Translations under genes and position numbers: made by a program
Assembly (NCBI GenBank): GCA_027946555.1
Contig: JAPEVC010000003.1
Location: forward strand, 62,001-126,000
Length of the DNA stretch: 64,000 bases
Origin: Gnomoniopsis sp. IMI 355080
Taxonomy: Eukaryota > Ascomycota > Sordariomycetes > Diaporthales > Gnomoniaceae
Direction: 5' to 3'
In this document: positions 47,071 through 59,600 of the stretch, piece after piece
Position numbering within the stretch: position 1 is the stretch's first letter
Layout: the number at the start of each line of letters is the position of its first letter
The notes under the pieces: generated by a model
Seen by the model: the letters and a program-made list of their open reading frames with translations, nothing else
The model's database searches: none
What the model was told of the DNA's origin: nothing

Positions 47071-49624
47071 ATCTTTCTGTGCGCCACCAAAGGCCCCTTT
47101 CTCTCGTATATTCGAATGCAGGTAGGTTCAGAAGGGCAGAGGCTTCTGAGTGGACGAGGATATTGTGCAGTGCCACATCGCACAAACTCTGAACTTAATC
47201 ACCGTCGCGTCAACTTCTGGGGCGCAATATCGACCGTAGCCCTGATTACCCAGATAGGAAATAGGGCTGTAACAGGGAAAGTAGGGGGGGGGCCCACGAC
47301 TATGCCACACAGTATTTAGCAAGCGAGCTTTTATTAGGCGCAGTCTAATTAGTAAAAAAAAAAAAAATGTAAAAAAAAGGAGGGATCAGTGCTCTGGGTT
47401 TTGTGTGCGCGACGTTGTTTGCGGGGATATATTTTTAGGTGAGTAGGAGAGTGTCAACGCATCCCTGTGCTGCGACAATATAAGCCAGACAGGGCGTACA
47501 GGTTCCTACTTATCCGACTGTCACGGCATATGGGTAGAAGGAAGTCGGCTGGGCCCTCTTGGGCCTGGGGAGGGGCCCCCCATCGCGCATTTATTGCCTC
47601 GTTCTGGAGACGTGACAGGCGCCCCCCTCTACTAGTGTGGGACGCGTTTTGGCAACGGTGGAAGCATACTACATATCAGTCCGGAGGTACCCCCCGTAGC
47701 CACGCAGCCACGCAGCTTACTTTGGCCTGCCTGGTCTGCGCTGCGCCTCTTGGAATTTAGAGTGTAGCAGACGATATTGTGGAGTCGGGACCAACCATTC
47801 TGCGAAGATGAAACGAGACCTGGCTGGCTGGCGGCCTCCATGAGACCTGGTTCCTGACCAAGCCATACCATATTTAGACGTGTGCAGTAGCTGTAATCTG
47901 ACAATCGACCAGTGGAACGCCGTCTTGTCGACCATTTCCTCTGCAGGTGACATCATCTGCCAAGTCTATGGAATGGTTGGACAAGGCGATGTGCTCAACG
48001 GATCTTGCGGAAATTGGAGTGTGCCACTGACTCTTCCGACAAAGTCTTCAGTGTCTCGGCTCTTGCCTGTGGCTCGCACGCAGTATTGAGATCTGGTGAC
48101 ACTGTACCACTGGAGTTCCTTGACTAAGAAAACCCAAAATCCCCGAGAAACTGGTTGCTAGTCTTTTCTTTTGGCAAGGTTTTCCATGGGCCAACCGGTC
48201 TGATCGCCAGGGGAATATCCAGCATACATCCGAAGAGAGCTGCCACCTCGGCACCTCCACCCTGCAATAAATACTATGATCTAGCATGAGCTGTGGCTGC
48301 CCAGGGTCATTGTCAGATGTCTCGATCCTCGGAGCGAATCTTGCAAGACCCGGATACTGGCTACGGCTCAGCCCTGAGAAGGAGGAACGGCCTCACCAGG
48401 TACAGATGACTGCCACGCAGATCTGTGAGTGGATCATCGTTCTCCCACACGACGGCTCGAGTAAGAGGAAAGAAAATTGTTGAAGAAGTCTGCTATATGG
48501 CCCCATCCCGGGATGATCCCCTTTGTCCACGTGCCTCGAGGATTACTTCCAAACATCCTTCATTTCCTGTGTCGTCAATGAGGTCTTGGTAAAGTCGACG
48601 TGCTCGTCTGATGTTGAGAGATCTGTAGACCCAGCCTGCCAGCCAAGCAAGATCGAGAAATGATAGATCCGTGCGGCGCGTGAAGGCCCTCCCATCGATC
48701 CAATGTCCATCTGCCACTTTGGCCCGGCGCTGATGAACACAGGGATCATGATAAACGTTCCGTCCAAGAAAAACAAAATCATGAACCGAAATCAAGTGGA
48801 TTCGGCGGTCATTGTCTGTGCTACGTTGGAGGTCGCGAACATGTTCTCAGCTAGGTAGTATGCACCCAGCCTTGCAATGTGACGCCGTACCTGCGTCTGG
48901 CCGACGGCATAAGTGTTCCTCGACGTTTAATTTTTTTATTATTTTTATTTTGGCCCAAGAACGCATGCGTGCGCGCGGGCCCCGGGTTGTCGCAGAAGGT
49001 TTTGTAGTGCGTTACATGGTCCAACAGCAAATGCAACATGCAGCTCCCAGCGAGATGAGCTCCTGCGCCGGATACGTCGAGAAGCAACGTTGATGCCTTT
49101 TTGATGATTACGGATGATGGCATTGCATGAGGGAAAGAGCCATGTCTCTGCGGTCAGAGTCCATCACCGCGGAGGCTTGCATGTTGCAGCAGCATGTCAT
49201 GTTGCGGCCGGTATCTGGCTGTGCGACCCCCCCTCCCATCTTTCATCTTTGCGTACGGCAGTTGAAATGTCTGGGTGGTGACGACATAATTATGATCAGC
49301 TAATCAAGAGCAGAGTCAGCCAAAAGCATACGCTTCATTGCATGTTGATTATGATGATGAATGAATGAATGAATGAATATGCCAATGGCTCTGTCGGGAC
49401 AAGGACTTGATGAAGCTGGTGATGGGAAGACCGGCAACTTTATCACGGCGGCCCGATACCGGGTCGTCGGTTGCCCTGCCAAAGGACTCTTGCGTGCGCA
49501 CATACTGTCTGGGCAATTCTGAGCAATGCTAGCAACAATGAAACAATTTTCATCACGAGGTACTCTGCAATAAGAACAGACCACCGTTCCCCCCAGTGTC
49601 ACCTCACTACAAGGTATTCTTGAA
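47071..49624. other. 2.55-kb divergent intergenic region
   Basis: Between the Cys-cluster gene (-) and the MFS transporter (+). Contains A-runs at 47354-47378, a G-run at 47284-47291 and a TGAA microsatellite at 49356-49378. Minus-strand open frames at 47632-47956 and 48493-48795 look protein-like in short stretches but belong to no family I know. No transposon ends are seen. Confidence 0.4.
49356..49378. repeat. (TGAA)n microsatellite
   Basis: Five to six perfect TGAA units preceded by ATGATG steps, about 250 bp before the MFS start codon. Confidence 0.9.
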
Positions 49625-51559
49625 ATGACAGGCGGCGCAAGCGTTGAGAATCATCGGCCCGAGCCCACAGAAGCAAGTCCGCTTCTTGGTTCAAACCACA
49701 ATGCCTCTGCCTCTGCCTCCTCAAGCGCATCCGCGGCGGCTATTCCAGACGATGTGACCAACGGTCGCGATGCTGCAGGTGAAAGTAACAATGCGAATGG
49801 CGTCGGGGGACAAGACGATGTCCCAAAGACGGCGGCGGCTCACAAGCTGCACGTCTTGCTGCCCGCCCTGGCCGTCGGCATCTTCCTGAGCGCCCTCGAC
49901 CAGACCCTCATCATCGCCACGTATGCGAAGATGAGTAGTGATCTCCGTGCTCTGAATCGCACAAGTTGGATTTCCACAGCGTGAGTGTTCCGTCTCCCAG
50001 GTGCGGCCCAAAAACCCGTGCGTGCCTGAGAGCGAAACAAACCCGTGGCTAAAGACGACCGGTGCAGTTACTTTCTTGCCCTGACCTGCTGTCAACCTCT
50101 GTACGGCAAGCTGACGGACATTTTTGGGAGGAAGGAGTGTCTCCTGTTTGCCTACGTCTTCTTTGGTCTTGGTTCCCTGGGATGTGGACTGAGTACCGAC
50201 ATTTCGCAGCTTATCGCCTCGAGAGCAATCGCTGGCATTGGAGGCGGAGGAATCAATGCTGTCATCTCCATCTTGCTCACCGACCTGGTCCCATTGCGTG
50301 ATCGCGGACTCTGGCAAGGCTATCTGAACATCATATTCAGTGCTGGTACTGCGGTCGGTGCCCCAGTTGGTGGTCTCATTGCCGACTCTCTGGGCTGGAG
50401 ATGGTGCGTACCTCGTGGTCTCTCCCCCTCGCACGGAAATGCTGCAAGTCCACTAATGCTGCAAAACAGGGGGTTTATTGCCCAAGTGCCACTCGTAGTG
50501 ATCGCCTGGATTGCCGTCTATTTCGTCCTCCACCTTCCCAAGCTTCACACATCGCACTGGCTCGAGAAGCTGGGCAAGGTCGACTTCACCGGTGCCGTCT
50601 TCCTCGTCTCAGCCGTCCTGAGTCTCCTCCTCGGACTCGACAACGGCAGCAACATAGGCTGGAACAGTCTATACACCATCATCCCGCTATCCATCTCTCC
50701 AGCTCTTCTTGCCATCTTCCTCTTTGTCGAGGTCAAGATCGCATCACATCCCTTTGCGCCAGGCCACGTTATCTTTGATCGATCACTATTTGCCGCCTAT
50801 CTCACAAATTTCTTCAACTTTTTTGGCCAATTCACTGTGCTCTTTTATCTGCCTCTGCTGTACCAGGCAGTGAACGGCTCTTCTGCTGTCAAATCGGGTC
50901 TGCTTCTGTTGCCAGTCTCCATCTTTGGCGTCTCGTCTTCCCTCCTCTCCGGCTTCGTCATGAAGAAGACTGGGCGCTACTACAAGCTCACAGTCGCCAG
51001 TACCGGGGTCTTACTCTTGAGTGTGGTCCCGCTGGTCTTGTTTGCGGGAGCTTGGTTCAACTCGACAATAGGGAGCTCGATCGCTCTGGCTATGGTAGCT
51101 GTAGGGACAGGATCAGGTTCGTCGCCTTCCATTTTCCAGCATCTGTTTATCCTCTGTATGTGTTTGTAACTAACTAATCTGTACTCAGCGGTCACATCTA
51201 CACTCATTGCACTCATCTCTAATGCCTCGAAGGAAGACATGGCAGTCGTCGTTGCATGCTCCTACCTCTTCAGGTCCCTCGGATCTGCTCTGGGAGTTAG
51301 TATTGGCGCGGCGGTCCTGCAGTTGATCCTGAGGACGCAGCTCGAGGCGGGATTAGGCAACGGTGAGGAGGCGTGGGAGATTGAGCAACGTGTGAGGGAG
51401 AGTCTCGATTATATCAAGCAGCTCGAACCTGCCACCGCGGATATTGTCCGCCATTGCTACCAGGTTGCAGTGATACATGTCTTTGGACTTCAAGCGATTC
51501 CCTTTGGCTTCGCATTTGTCTCCTCATTCTTTATCAAAGAGAAGAGCCTGGGCAAATAG
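49625..51559 (+). CDS. MFS transporter, DHA2-like (vacuolar basic amino acid/Fnx1-Vba type)
   Basis: Proton-coupled antiporter of the 14-helix class. Four exons: 49625-49980, 50068-50403, 50470-51116 and 51189-51559, giving 569 aa; introns are 87, 66 and 72 bp. The last has the weak donor GTTCGT but a strong ACTAACTAAT branch region, and the junction TGS|AVTSTLIALI restores the helix. The N-terminus has EASPLLG, an acidic dileucine-type signal that sends family members to the vacuole. Family motifs are LSALDQTLIIATYAKM (TM1), the GKLTDIFGRKECL loop between TM2 and TM3, RAIAGIGGGGINAVISILLTD (TM4) and GPVGG-like TAVGAPVGGLIAD (TM5). Substrate could be basic amino acids or drugs; the vacuolar reading is inferred. 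Convergent with CWC22. Confidence 0.92.
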
Positions 51560-52404
51560 CCTGGGTCGGCCGTTAGTCAGCGAGAATAGTAGACGGTTCA
51601 CCAAACGGTTCCAAAAATTCGGAAAAGATGACCATTGTTCTGAGAACCTCAAAACACCCTGCCATGGACCTGGCACAGGTTCTTTCATTTGCCTACTGCT
51701 ATCTTCAAGTCATGTAAGGCCCCGTGTATGCAATCCAAAGGTTCTCAGCGTACTGTCTTTCTTCACCATGGCGAGCGCCATGTCGATCTTCTCCTTCACA
51801 GGCTCCATATCGCTAGAGATATCTTTGTTACTTTTAGACAAGTCGATGCTCGTTCTGTTTCCTTTTGGACAAGATAGCCATCCGACAGCACAAACTAGTG
51901 CTCTGCCAATACTGCTGTTTCCACTGGACAAGATTGCGAGACAATGCCACTTCATTAGGTCTCAGTGGGCTCCAGACTTTATCATGCTCTCAAAAAGGCC
52001 TCCTTGATGAATTGCTATATATTAAATGACATAAAGTATTCTCCCCCACTCTGAACTCCATCTACAATCTAATGGACAATATTAAGCACCAGTAACCACA
52101 TCACTGTGTCTGTCTACTTTTGTCCTTGAATCTACCAAGATACATTTTCGACTATATCTGTCAATTGACCTTGCAAACACACAATATCAAGAAATGGGCA
52201 CGAAGGAGCCCAGTGTTCATGCAGTACATATGTTTGTTTGTTTGGAAATTTCCATAGTCCATGAATTATGTGCTATTCGATGTTCAACCTCCCGACCCTA
52301 ACACTGGGCCGTTTGAGCTCCATCAAGAGCTGTCAAATCAATTATGCCAGCCTATGGACCTTGCCGTGGTCCATCCCATGACCCGGTGTCCGTATAGTAG
52401 TACC
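51560..52404. other. Convergent 3' gap between MFS and CWC22 genes
   Basis: 845 bp with short open frames on both strands and no recognisable gene. AT-rich toward 52010-52260, as expected for 3' UTRs. Confidence 0.4.
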
Positions 52405-55182
52405 TTAACGATCCCTCCGATACCTCTTTCTCGGCACATCACTTCGGTCGGAGCTACTATTGCGCCGTCTCCTCTCACCCCGCGGTGACCCATCCACATC
52501 AGGCGAAGAGTTATTCCGCCTCGTCTGTCGTGGAGGTGGTGATAGAGATCGTGAGTCCCTTGAGGGCGAGCGGGTCCGACGTGCGGGAGCTCCTCTTCTT
52601 GGCGGAGGTGAGCGGGACCGCGATGGGCTCCTGGCACCGCGGTAGCTGCCCCCGCCACGTCTTGCCGGAGGTGGGGAACGAGATCGTGAGATCGACCTTG
52701 GTGCGGGCCTGTATCGCGGAGGTGGGGATGGTGAGCGTGAACTAGGACGGGCGGCTGCACGTCTCGGTGGTGGTGATCTTGACCTCGACAGAGAGCGGTT
52801 CGCAATGCGCCTTGGCGCTGGGGATATCGAGCGGGACAAGGACCTCGTTGCGGCTCGGCGAGGGGGAGGTGAGCGAGAATCGGATATTGACCGCCGAATA
52901 GGTGCCCTCCGAGGCGGTGGGGAGCGCGACCGAGACAAAGATCTATCTGATGAGTATGAGCGTGTCGACCGGCTGTATGACCGAGCCTTTGCAGCGGCCC
53001 GGCGCGGTGGTGGAGACCGGGTGAGGGATCGTCCCCGGCCACCTCCACCACGTCCATCTCGGCGCGGAGGTGGTGACCTAGATCGGCTCAAGCTGCGATC
53101 ACGGCTATCGTAAGAGGTGTCCCTCCGATTGCGGCGTGGTGGGCTTGCGCTTCGCGATAATGAGCGGCGGCGATCGATGTTCCTCCGAGGCGTCGGTGAT
53201 CGAGATCGCGAATATGATGAGCCGGTATAGGAAGAGTAGCTGGAAACAGAATCTGAGTCTGAGTCTTCGGCCTTAACAGGGGCAGGAAGCGCTGGGGGAG
53301 GCAAGCTTTGGAGGTACTCTCGCATGTCTTCTGTGAGAGCACCCATACCGATCGATGTGAAGTAGTTGATGGCAAAGCGGATGTTGCGGCGATTGTCACC
53401 ACGCGGAAAGAGACCCTGGAGACTGGGCAGTAGAATTTCGTCCCTGCACCGAGCCTGCAACTTCGCCATGCCGATCTCCTCAACAATTTCTTGAAACAAG
53501 ATCTTGATGAAAATTCGCGATGCCGATGTGGTCTCTTCTTCGTTGAGGTGGATTACTGACAGGCAGTGCCAGGCAATCGCATCGGAACCAAACATATGTC
53601 CAAAAAGCCTTGCAATGTTGCGAAGCTTGTTGCTGTCGTACCGGTGAATCTTCTCGTAATAGTCCATGAAAGCCCTGTCGAAGAGATCGTTCCATAGTCG
53701 ATTGATCTTGGCCAGTCGCTCAGCGATTCCTCCATAGAACTTGGTGTAGGTCTTCTCCTGACTGCAGCACTCCACCACCATTTCTGGCAACTCCTTTTCA
53801 TAGCCCACAGGAATCTGAATTCGCAGGAGCTTGTGGACGGATTCTTCGTAGTCTGCCGAGGACATGAGAGTCAAATAGATGGTCCTGCGAAGGTTGACTA
53901 GGTCCGCGTTGCTCTGGTCCTTGATCTCCACTGCCTTTACCTCCTCGTCTTCGCTCTCGGATGATTCGTCCTCGTCATCACTATCATCCTCGTCGTCGCT
54001 TCCCTCGCCCAAAATCTCAGCCTTCAGCTTCTTGTAGGCCTCCTCATGCTCCTCATACTCAGGGTCAAGTTTGAAGATATTCAGTCCATCCTGCCCATCA
54101 AGCTCTCCGTTCAGATCGACATTGTGGGTAATCTGGTCCTCCTCTTCAACCAGATCCAGCTCTTCCTTGATTGACGGGTTGTCCTTGAACTTATCTTTCC
54201 GCTGTTGGAACAAAACTTCAATCTGATACTGCACGCGCTTCTCAATGTCGCTGTCGTGCAGAATATTGCGAAATTGGTCAAACACAACTCTCGCGATAGG
54301 TTCATTCATCTCCTCCAAGAACTGGCCGACCTCGCGCGTCAGGTTGACCGCAATCTCCACACTGTCATCCGTTGGCTTATGCAACAAGAGCATGAGCATC
54401 TGCGCGACCAACATCTCCGACACCACCTGGTGATTTGTCAAATGTGCAATGAATGTCGTGGTTGACAGGCACACTGCCTTGTCATTCCTGCGAAAGGCCT
54501 TCCGGAACCGCAGAACCAGCCTCTTGACCAACAGCTCGCCCACCACCGGCAGCTTCGTATTGACAATCGCCACCATCGCCGCATAGATTGGCGTGAACGG
54601 CAGCGAAGCGGCCTGTGCCTTCATGATGCTCTGGCAGAAGAGTCCCTTGCCGCGCACCAAGTTCTCCTGGAACAGTTCCGGCACGATCAGCTTCAGGTTC
54701 GGACTGTTCGCCTTGTTGATCAGCCCATTGATGGACTTCTTCAGGGCTTCCCATGCCATCCGCTGCCATTCTTTGGTTGTCTTATCCGTGCCAATCTGCG
54801 CCTGCAGAGCGCGCAGCCTCGCGGGCGGGATATATGTGCCGCCTGAGCGAGCGTTGATCAGTCGGTCGTACTCAGCCTTTGCGGCAGCCTGCTTCTGTTC
54901 CTCCGTGACCACCGGCGGCGGAGTGCGCTCGCGTCGAGGTGGCGGTGGTTCGCGGTGCCGTGGAGGCGCACCTCCAGGGCGATAGCTGTCGACGCCTTTG
55001 CGGCGAGGTGGCTGGTGGTTGTTGTCACGGCGGTCGCCGTCGCGAGAATCGTATACCCGTACCCTGGCCTCGTCTTCTTCTATTTCGTGCGCTTTTCGTG
55101 GTGAGGGTGACCGAGGCGTGCGGTCTGGGGAGCGCTCGTCTAGGTGGCGGTCGCTCGTGACCGACGCGGTCTCTGTTGCCAT
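52405..55182 (-). CDS. CWC22: Pre-mRNA-splicing factor CWC22
   Basis: Spliceosome component that in other organisms binds eIF4A3 and supports catalysis and exon-junction-complex loading, in the nucleus. Single exon, 925 aa from the ATG at 55182; a longer open frame upstream is read as leader because it has no better start. The N-terminus is charged, then the conserved ARSGGTYIPPARLRAL at about 104-120. MIF4G domain spans about 137-325 (EWQRMAWEALKKSINGLINK), an acidic Asp/Glu/Ser run is at about 393-414, and MA3 is about 430-567 (RRTIYLTLMSSADYEESVHK). From about residue 634 the tail is an RS domain built of tandem RSLSRSRSPPPRR-type units. Head-to-head with DPM2 across 495 bp. Confidence 0.95.
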   Translation of the reverse strand: MATETASVTSDRHLDERSPDRTPRSPSPRKAHEIEEDEARVRVYDSRDGDRRDNNHQPPRRKGVDSYRPGGAPPRHREPPPPRRERTPPPVVTEEQKQAAAKAEYDRLINARSGGTYIPPARLRALQAQIGTDKTTKEWQRMAWEALKKSINGLINKANSPNLKLIVPELFQENLVRGKGLFCQSIMKAQAASLPFTPIYAAMVAIVNTKLPVVGELLVKRLVLRFRKAFRRNDKAVCLSTTTFIAHLTNHQVVSEMLVAQMLMLLLHKPTDDSVEIAVNLTREVGQFLEEMNEPIARVVFDQFRNILHDSDIEKRVQYQIEVLFQQRKDKFKDNPSIKEELDLVEEEDQITHNVDLNGELDGQDGLNIFKLDPEYEEHEEAYKKLKAEILGEGSDDEDDSDDEDESSESEDEEVKAVEIKDQSNADLVNLRRTIYLTLMSSADYEESVHKLLRIQIPVGYEKELPEMVVECCSQEKTYTKFYGGIAERLAKINRLWNDLFDRAFMDYYEKIHRYDSNKLRNIARLFGHMFGSDAIAWHCLSVIHLNEEETTSASRIFIKILFQEIVEEIGMAKLQARCRDEILLPSLQGLFPRGDNRRNIRFAINYFTSIGMGALTEDMREYLQSLPPPALPAPVKAEDSDSDSVSSYSSYTGSSYSRSRSPTPRRNIDRRRSLSRSASPPRRNRRDTSYDSRDRSLSRSRSPPPRRDGRGGGGRGRSLTRSPPPRRAAAKARSYSRSTRSYSSDRSLSRSRSPPPRRAPIRRSISDSRSPPPRRAATRSLSRSISPAPRRIANRSLSRSRSPPPRRAAARPSSRSPSPPPRYRPAPRSISRSRSPPPARRGGGSYRGARSPSRSRSPPPRRGAPARRTRSPSRDSRSLSPPPRQTRRNNSSPDVDGSPRGERRRRNSSSDRSDVPRKRYRRDR
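52420..53270 (-). repeat. RS-domain coding repeat in CWC22
   Basis: About a dozen degenerate units coding S-x-S-R-S-R-S-P-P-P-R-R over 850 bp, read as (GA)GGTGG/CGAGA-type repeats on the plus strand. The length is likely to vary between strains. Confidence 0.8.
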
Positions 55183-55677
55183 GATTGGGCTGTGTCGTTT
55201 ACGACAACCAGGCTCTCTATAAGCGCGTGAAGACGTACCGTGTGTATCTCGGACTCGTTGGCTTTGGCAGGGGAAGACCGGGGCCGCAACGCTGGCGTGT
55301 GACAACGGCTGGCTCCTCGAGAGGTCGGAAGCAGCAATGAGAAGGAAATCAGACAGTTGGTTTGCCAACAGGCGCAAGGTCGAGTATATGAGCTGCAGCT
55401 AAATTTCAAAAGGCTGTAGGTTGGAGGTGCACGGGCCAGTCTTAGCGGCAGGCACTGGCTTGCAGGCAGCCCCCTGGTTGAACGGGGGTGCAGTTCGACA
55501 AGGGGCCAGCTTTCCGTCACGGTGGACCGGCGCGATGCAATCGTGGCATCGGATTCCTGGCCTCAGCTCCCGTCGTCCTCCAACTTTCCATTCTCAAAAG
55601 GGCGAGCCTTTGAGCCTCGACTTTCCCCTTCTCCACGCTCCTTCATATACCAATTTCTCCCATTTGGACTTCTTACA
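55183..55677. promoter_or_regulatory. Divergent promoter CWC22/DPM2
   Basis: 495 bp between two start codons facing away from each other. Contains both leaders; the last 100 bp before DPM2 are pyrimidine-rich. No coding gene. No promoter motif could be assigned. Confidence 0.45.
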
Positions 55678-56104
55678 ATGGTATGCCCCCACACTGAAAC
55701 GGCTTTATCCTCATTCTACCTGTGCCAGAGAAGGAACTCCACGGCTAACATCGTCTCCTTCGCGTAACGCAGCTTGACAAACTTGTAGGCGCCGCCATGC
55801 TTGTGGCTGCCACGGTTGTCTTCCTCTACTACACCTTCTGGACTCTGTTCATGGTAAGTACCCCCCTCCTTTATCTTTGCTGCTCATTGAAGTTGCTAAC
55901 AAGTTCCCTTGCCAGCCCTTTGTCGACTCCGATCACCCCCTCCAGAATTTCTTCCCCCCTCGCGTCTGGGCCATTCGCATCCCCGTCGTTCTCGTTTTGC
56001 TGGGCTCTGCGGTTGTGGGATCATTCCTCAGCGTCGTTATGATCAAGAGTAACCGAAAGAAGGCTGCCAAGGCCAAGGCCGCCGCCGCAAAGAAGAAGGC
56101 GTAA
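55678..56104 (+). CDS. DPM2: Dolichol-phosphate mannose synthase regulatory subunit DPM2
   Basis: Small two-helix ER protein that stabilises dolichol-phosphate-mannose synthase (and GPI-GlcNAc transferase in animals), so it serves N-glycan, O-mannose and GPI synthesis. Three exons: 55678-55680 (only the ATG), 55773-55853 and 55916-56104, giving 90 aa. Intron 1 (92 bp) starts GTATGC directly after the ATG and has a CTAAC branch before the CAG acceptor; the protein then begins MLDKLVGAAMLVAATVVF, the expected family start. Helix 1 is about 6-28 and helix 2 about 48-72 (IRIPVVLVLLGSAVVGSF), with PFVDSDHPLQNFFPPRVWA between them. The tail is Lys/Ala-rich (KKKA), an ER retention-like end. A start at the internal ATG 55797 would give 82 aa. 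Confidence 0.93.
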
Positions 56105-56662
56105 AAAGGGTGGTTACATGCAACCCAGAAGGCGTGTGAAATGCATATGGCAAAGATGCACTCACCGGATGGAGATATGCTCGGCAACATATAAAGAACG
56201 AGCTTGCCATATCAAAGGCTGAATATAAGTACCTCGGAGGGCTCAAGGAAACTCAGGTGGGAGTTCACAGCATTTCGGGCACGTCACTGAATAGTACTCT
56301 AGAAACTGGTCAACAATTGCTCTCTGTCGGGTCACTTCAAGCTCGAAATGACAATATGAGTAGAACCATATTATCTTACGAAGAAGACCATGTATGCCAT
56401 AGCTGGTTCTGTATTGTCTGAGGGAAGAAATCTCTATGTAATCCATATCCTTCCCCCCTCAAAGACCGCAACCAACGCCCCCCAGACCACCCGAGATAGA
56501 AGGAGTGAGAAGCTCAAAACCGCAGAAGCAAGAGCCGACCGATCATCAATCAACACTCGTCTGTCAAATGAACAAACAACTCAATGCGTCTCCCACCTGG
56601 TGTTGCATGGGCATGTTGCTGAACTGGCCTCGCCAGTTGTTTCAAGCCATCGCAGGTGCTTC

Positions 56663-59600
56663 TTAGACCCGCTGATCGGCAAAGTCAAGGACCTCGCAAT
56701 CATCTTCAAAGAACCCATCATCATCCATGTCACGTCCTCCCCCTCTCCGACGCCTAGTCGTGATCACAATCTGCTCTTCATCGCCAACGTCCATATGACG
56801 GGCTACGGACCGCTCCATAGCTGATTGGGGCAGTGATCGGAAGTCCTCCGTCGACAAGTTGAATGCTTCTTCGTCGCTACCGCTAATGTGAATATGACTG
56901 AGTCTGTTCAAGGCAATGGGTTGACCAAATGCCCAGTCACCACCGCCGTCAGTTGTTGGCCCTTTCGCCCCTGCGACTTTGGTTTTGGCTTTGCGCACAT
57001 TTGAGGGCTTTAAAGGTTTGTCATCCAAGTGGGTGTCAGCCATGAGAACGGACACTGTAGGAAGTTGTGATGCTGGAGCCATTGTTGCTTGCTCAGGAGC
57101 GAACTCGTGGAGCACAACTCGCTTATCAGTGTGAAATGGCTGATAGGGAGCAGACGACTCGATTTCAGCCTGAGGAATGGAGGAGGCCGCGCTCGCGTAT
57201 CGGGTCGGCTTTGACCGAGCACTGAGAACCATCGTGTTGTTGACTCCATCCCCATCCTTGTCCAACAGATCCAAGTACTCGTCAGGGTCGACAAGCCTCT
57301 TGACTGCGGGCGCAATGGTATCCTCGGGTAGCATTGGAAGCGTAAAGTCTTTATATCGTCGGAATCGAGTAGCATTTTGCCTTCCCTCACTAGCGCTCAT
57401 CCTGCGCGGCCTCTGAGGGAAAGTCCGCACAAATCCACTGCCGAGAACGAAGAGGGAATGATCTTTGCGGTTTGCAACAAGAATCACGCAAGAGGAACCT
57501 GGAGCATTCGAGCTCGATGGCAGGGAAATACGGTTATCACCACTATGTCTCAGCTGGTTGATAGCACTCCCAGTCTTACCCAGCGAATGGCTGATGCCGG
57601 CAGCGAGGATTTTACCACCATAATTCGCATGCCCCACGATCCGGGAGCCCGTCGTCTGTGCCGCGTTCGCGTTCGCGTTCCCGTTGGCATTCGAGCTGCT
57701 GCGACGAGACCGGTTCATGAGTGGACGAGCAGCGTCCCAAGCCGAGTTCAGGGCACCTGCGGCGATTGACACCGCAGAAGTACTGCCTTCCGTAGTATTG
57801 TTAGTTGTCTCCTGTGGACGGAGCCGCCGACGCGGAGGAGGCCAGATAAATGCGCTCGTCGGTAGATCGAGAAGATGAACAGTGCCTCTTTCTGTGACCA
57901 TCGCCACGCACTCGCCGTTAGGCTTCATCCAAGACACATCCATGATCCGAGCCACAGTCATCCGAGAGAACTGAGCAATCTGTCGGACACGAGGTCCGTT
58001 TGACGAGTTGGATATCTTGGCCGAATGCAAAGGCGACGATTTCGTGAATTGTATGCGCAGCAGATCCCAAACAGTCTGAATGTCGCCCTTGGTGCTGGCA
58101 GTGAACAGCGAGAGACCATTTGGAGAAAACGACAGAAAACTGCAGCCAGAGGTCGCAAAGGTGGTGACTGGGTGTATCGAACTCGAATTCAGAGACGTTT
58201 CAACATCCACGATCGATACCAGCCCTGGCTCTTTAGTGACGGCAGGCGCTGCAGCACCATGTGTTGGTGGGAATTGTGGTTCTGATCTTGGAGCAAAAGG
58301 GCCATTCCAAACTTGCGCGTTCGGCGGAGAGCGGGCTTGCTGGGCTGCTGTCGCCGGCTTGTTCCAATAATTGTTAAAAGCTTGCAAGCCTCGCTCGCCA
58401 ATCCACTTGGCACCAGAGATCACCTCCTGTGTGGTCTCTCGCATGAGCTTGTTCATGATGCTATCGGCTGCGGGCAAGTCGACATCCGAGACCACACTCG
58501 GCAACTGAGGAGGCGTATGGGAGGTCAGGCCTGGTGCTTTGCCTTGCACCGGACCCGGCACTTTTGCCCTGAGTCCCATGGCTGACGACGGGGCCGCAGG
58601 ACAATAGGCGATCCATTTACCCCTCAGGGCGATGATAGGAGCTTTCTCAGCCTGCCGCTGTTGGCCAATTCGCACTCGTTCAGCTTCTGAGGACGGATCT
58701 GCCAGAGGCTGCTGTATAGCTGTCCATAGCTTGCCAACGCATCTGAACTCCACTCGCGGCTCGTGCGGAATGCTTGTTTGACGGTAAATCCAGCTTTCGC
58801 CTGTCTGCCCCGAGGCAATGACAATGTTGCCATTCTCTGCTAAGAGCCGCAGTGCTCCCGTAGGCGGTGGGGCCTGGAAAATAGGACTTGTGATAGATGT
58901 TGTCAGGGGGATTTTTGGACCTTCGAGGAGAACTGCAATGTGCCGGCTGTCCTGTAAAGAGTAGACGTCCACCGTAGTTTGGTAGTATTCGACTGCAGCT
59001 GTGCGAATTCCATTGGCATCCCTCTGGCCCATGTCTGTACCAGCTGGAGACGCAGCCCCAGAAGCACGCTCTAGCTCGTTCACCTCTGAGGAGAGGGGCG
59101 GTAACATGGGACCATGAACGACAACCGCCACAAGTGGGCTCGGATCGGACCCTGGGCCATTCAAAGCCCAAGGGAGGATTTTGGCCTGATGGACACCACC
59201 TCTCAGCCCTTTCAGACTCGCGATGGTATCCAGACCGTTCTTCGTGATTGAGTGCACTTCCAAGCCACCTTCATACCCCGTCAGAACCACTGTGCCTTTG
59301 CCCCGGGCGCTCATACCGAGAGGTCTTGTTAGGGTGTCGAATCCGTACGCATAACCCCTCTCACCCGCTCTCATCCCCGCCTTGGTGCCCAAATCCAGGT
59401 CGATCTCGGGAGCGCCATAGAAGTGAGCCTGAGGTTGATGGGGTAGGGGCGGGTTCATCCCACCACGAGCATAAGCAGACTGTGAATGCATCGAGCTTCG
59501 CCTGATGGAGGCAGCAGATGGCGCATAGACCTCCGAAGGCGCATAGTGGTTGTCCATATGGAGGCTCAAGGGCCTTTTCGACTGCACGGGCGGAGAGGTC

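Noticed and set aside
47467..48800. Possible HET- or transposon-derived relic
   Set aside because: Short frames with no family motif, no terminal repeats and no target duplication visible.
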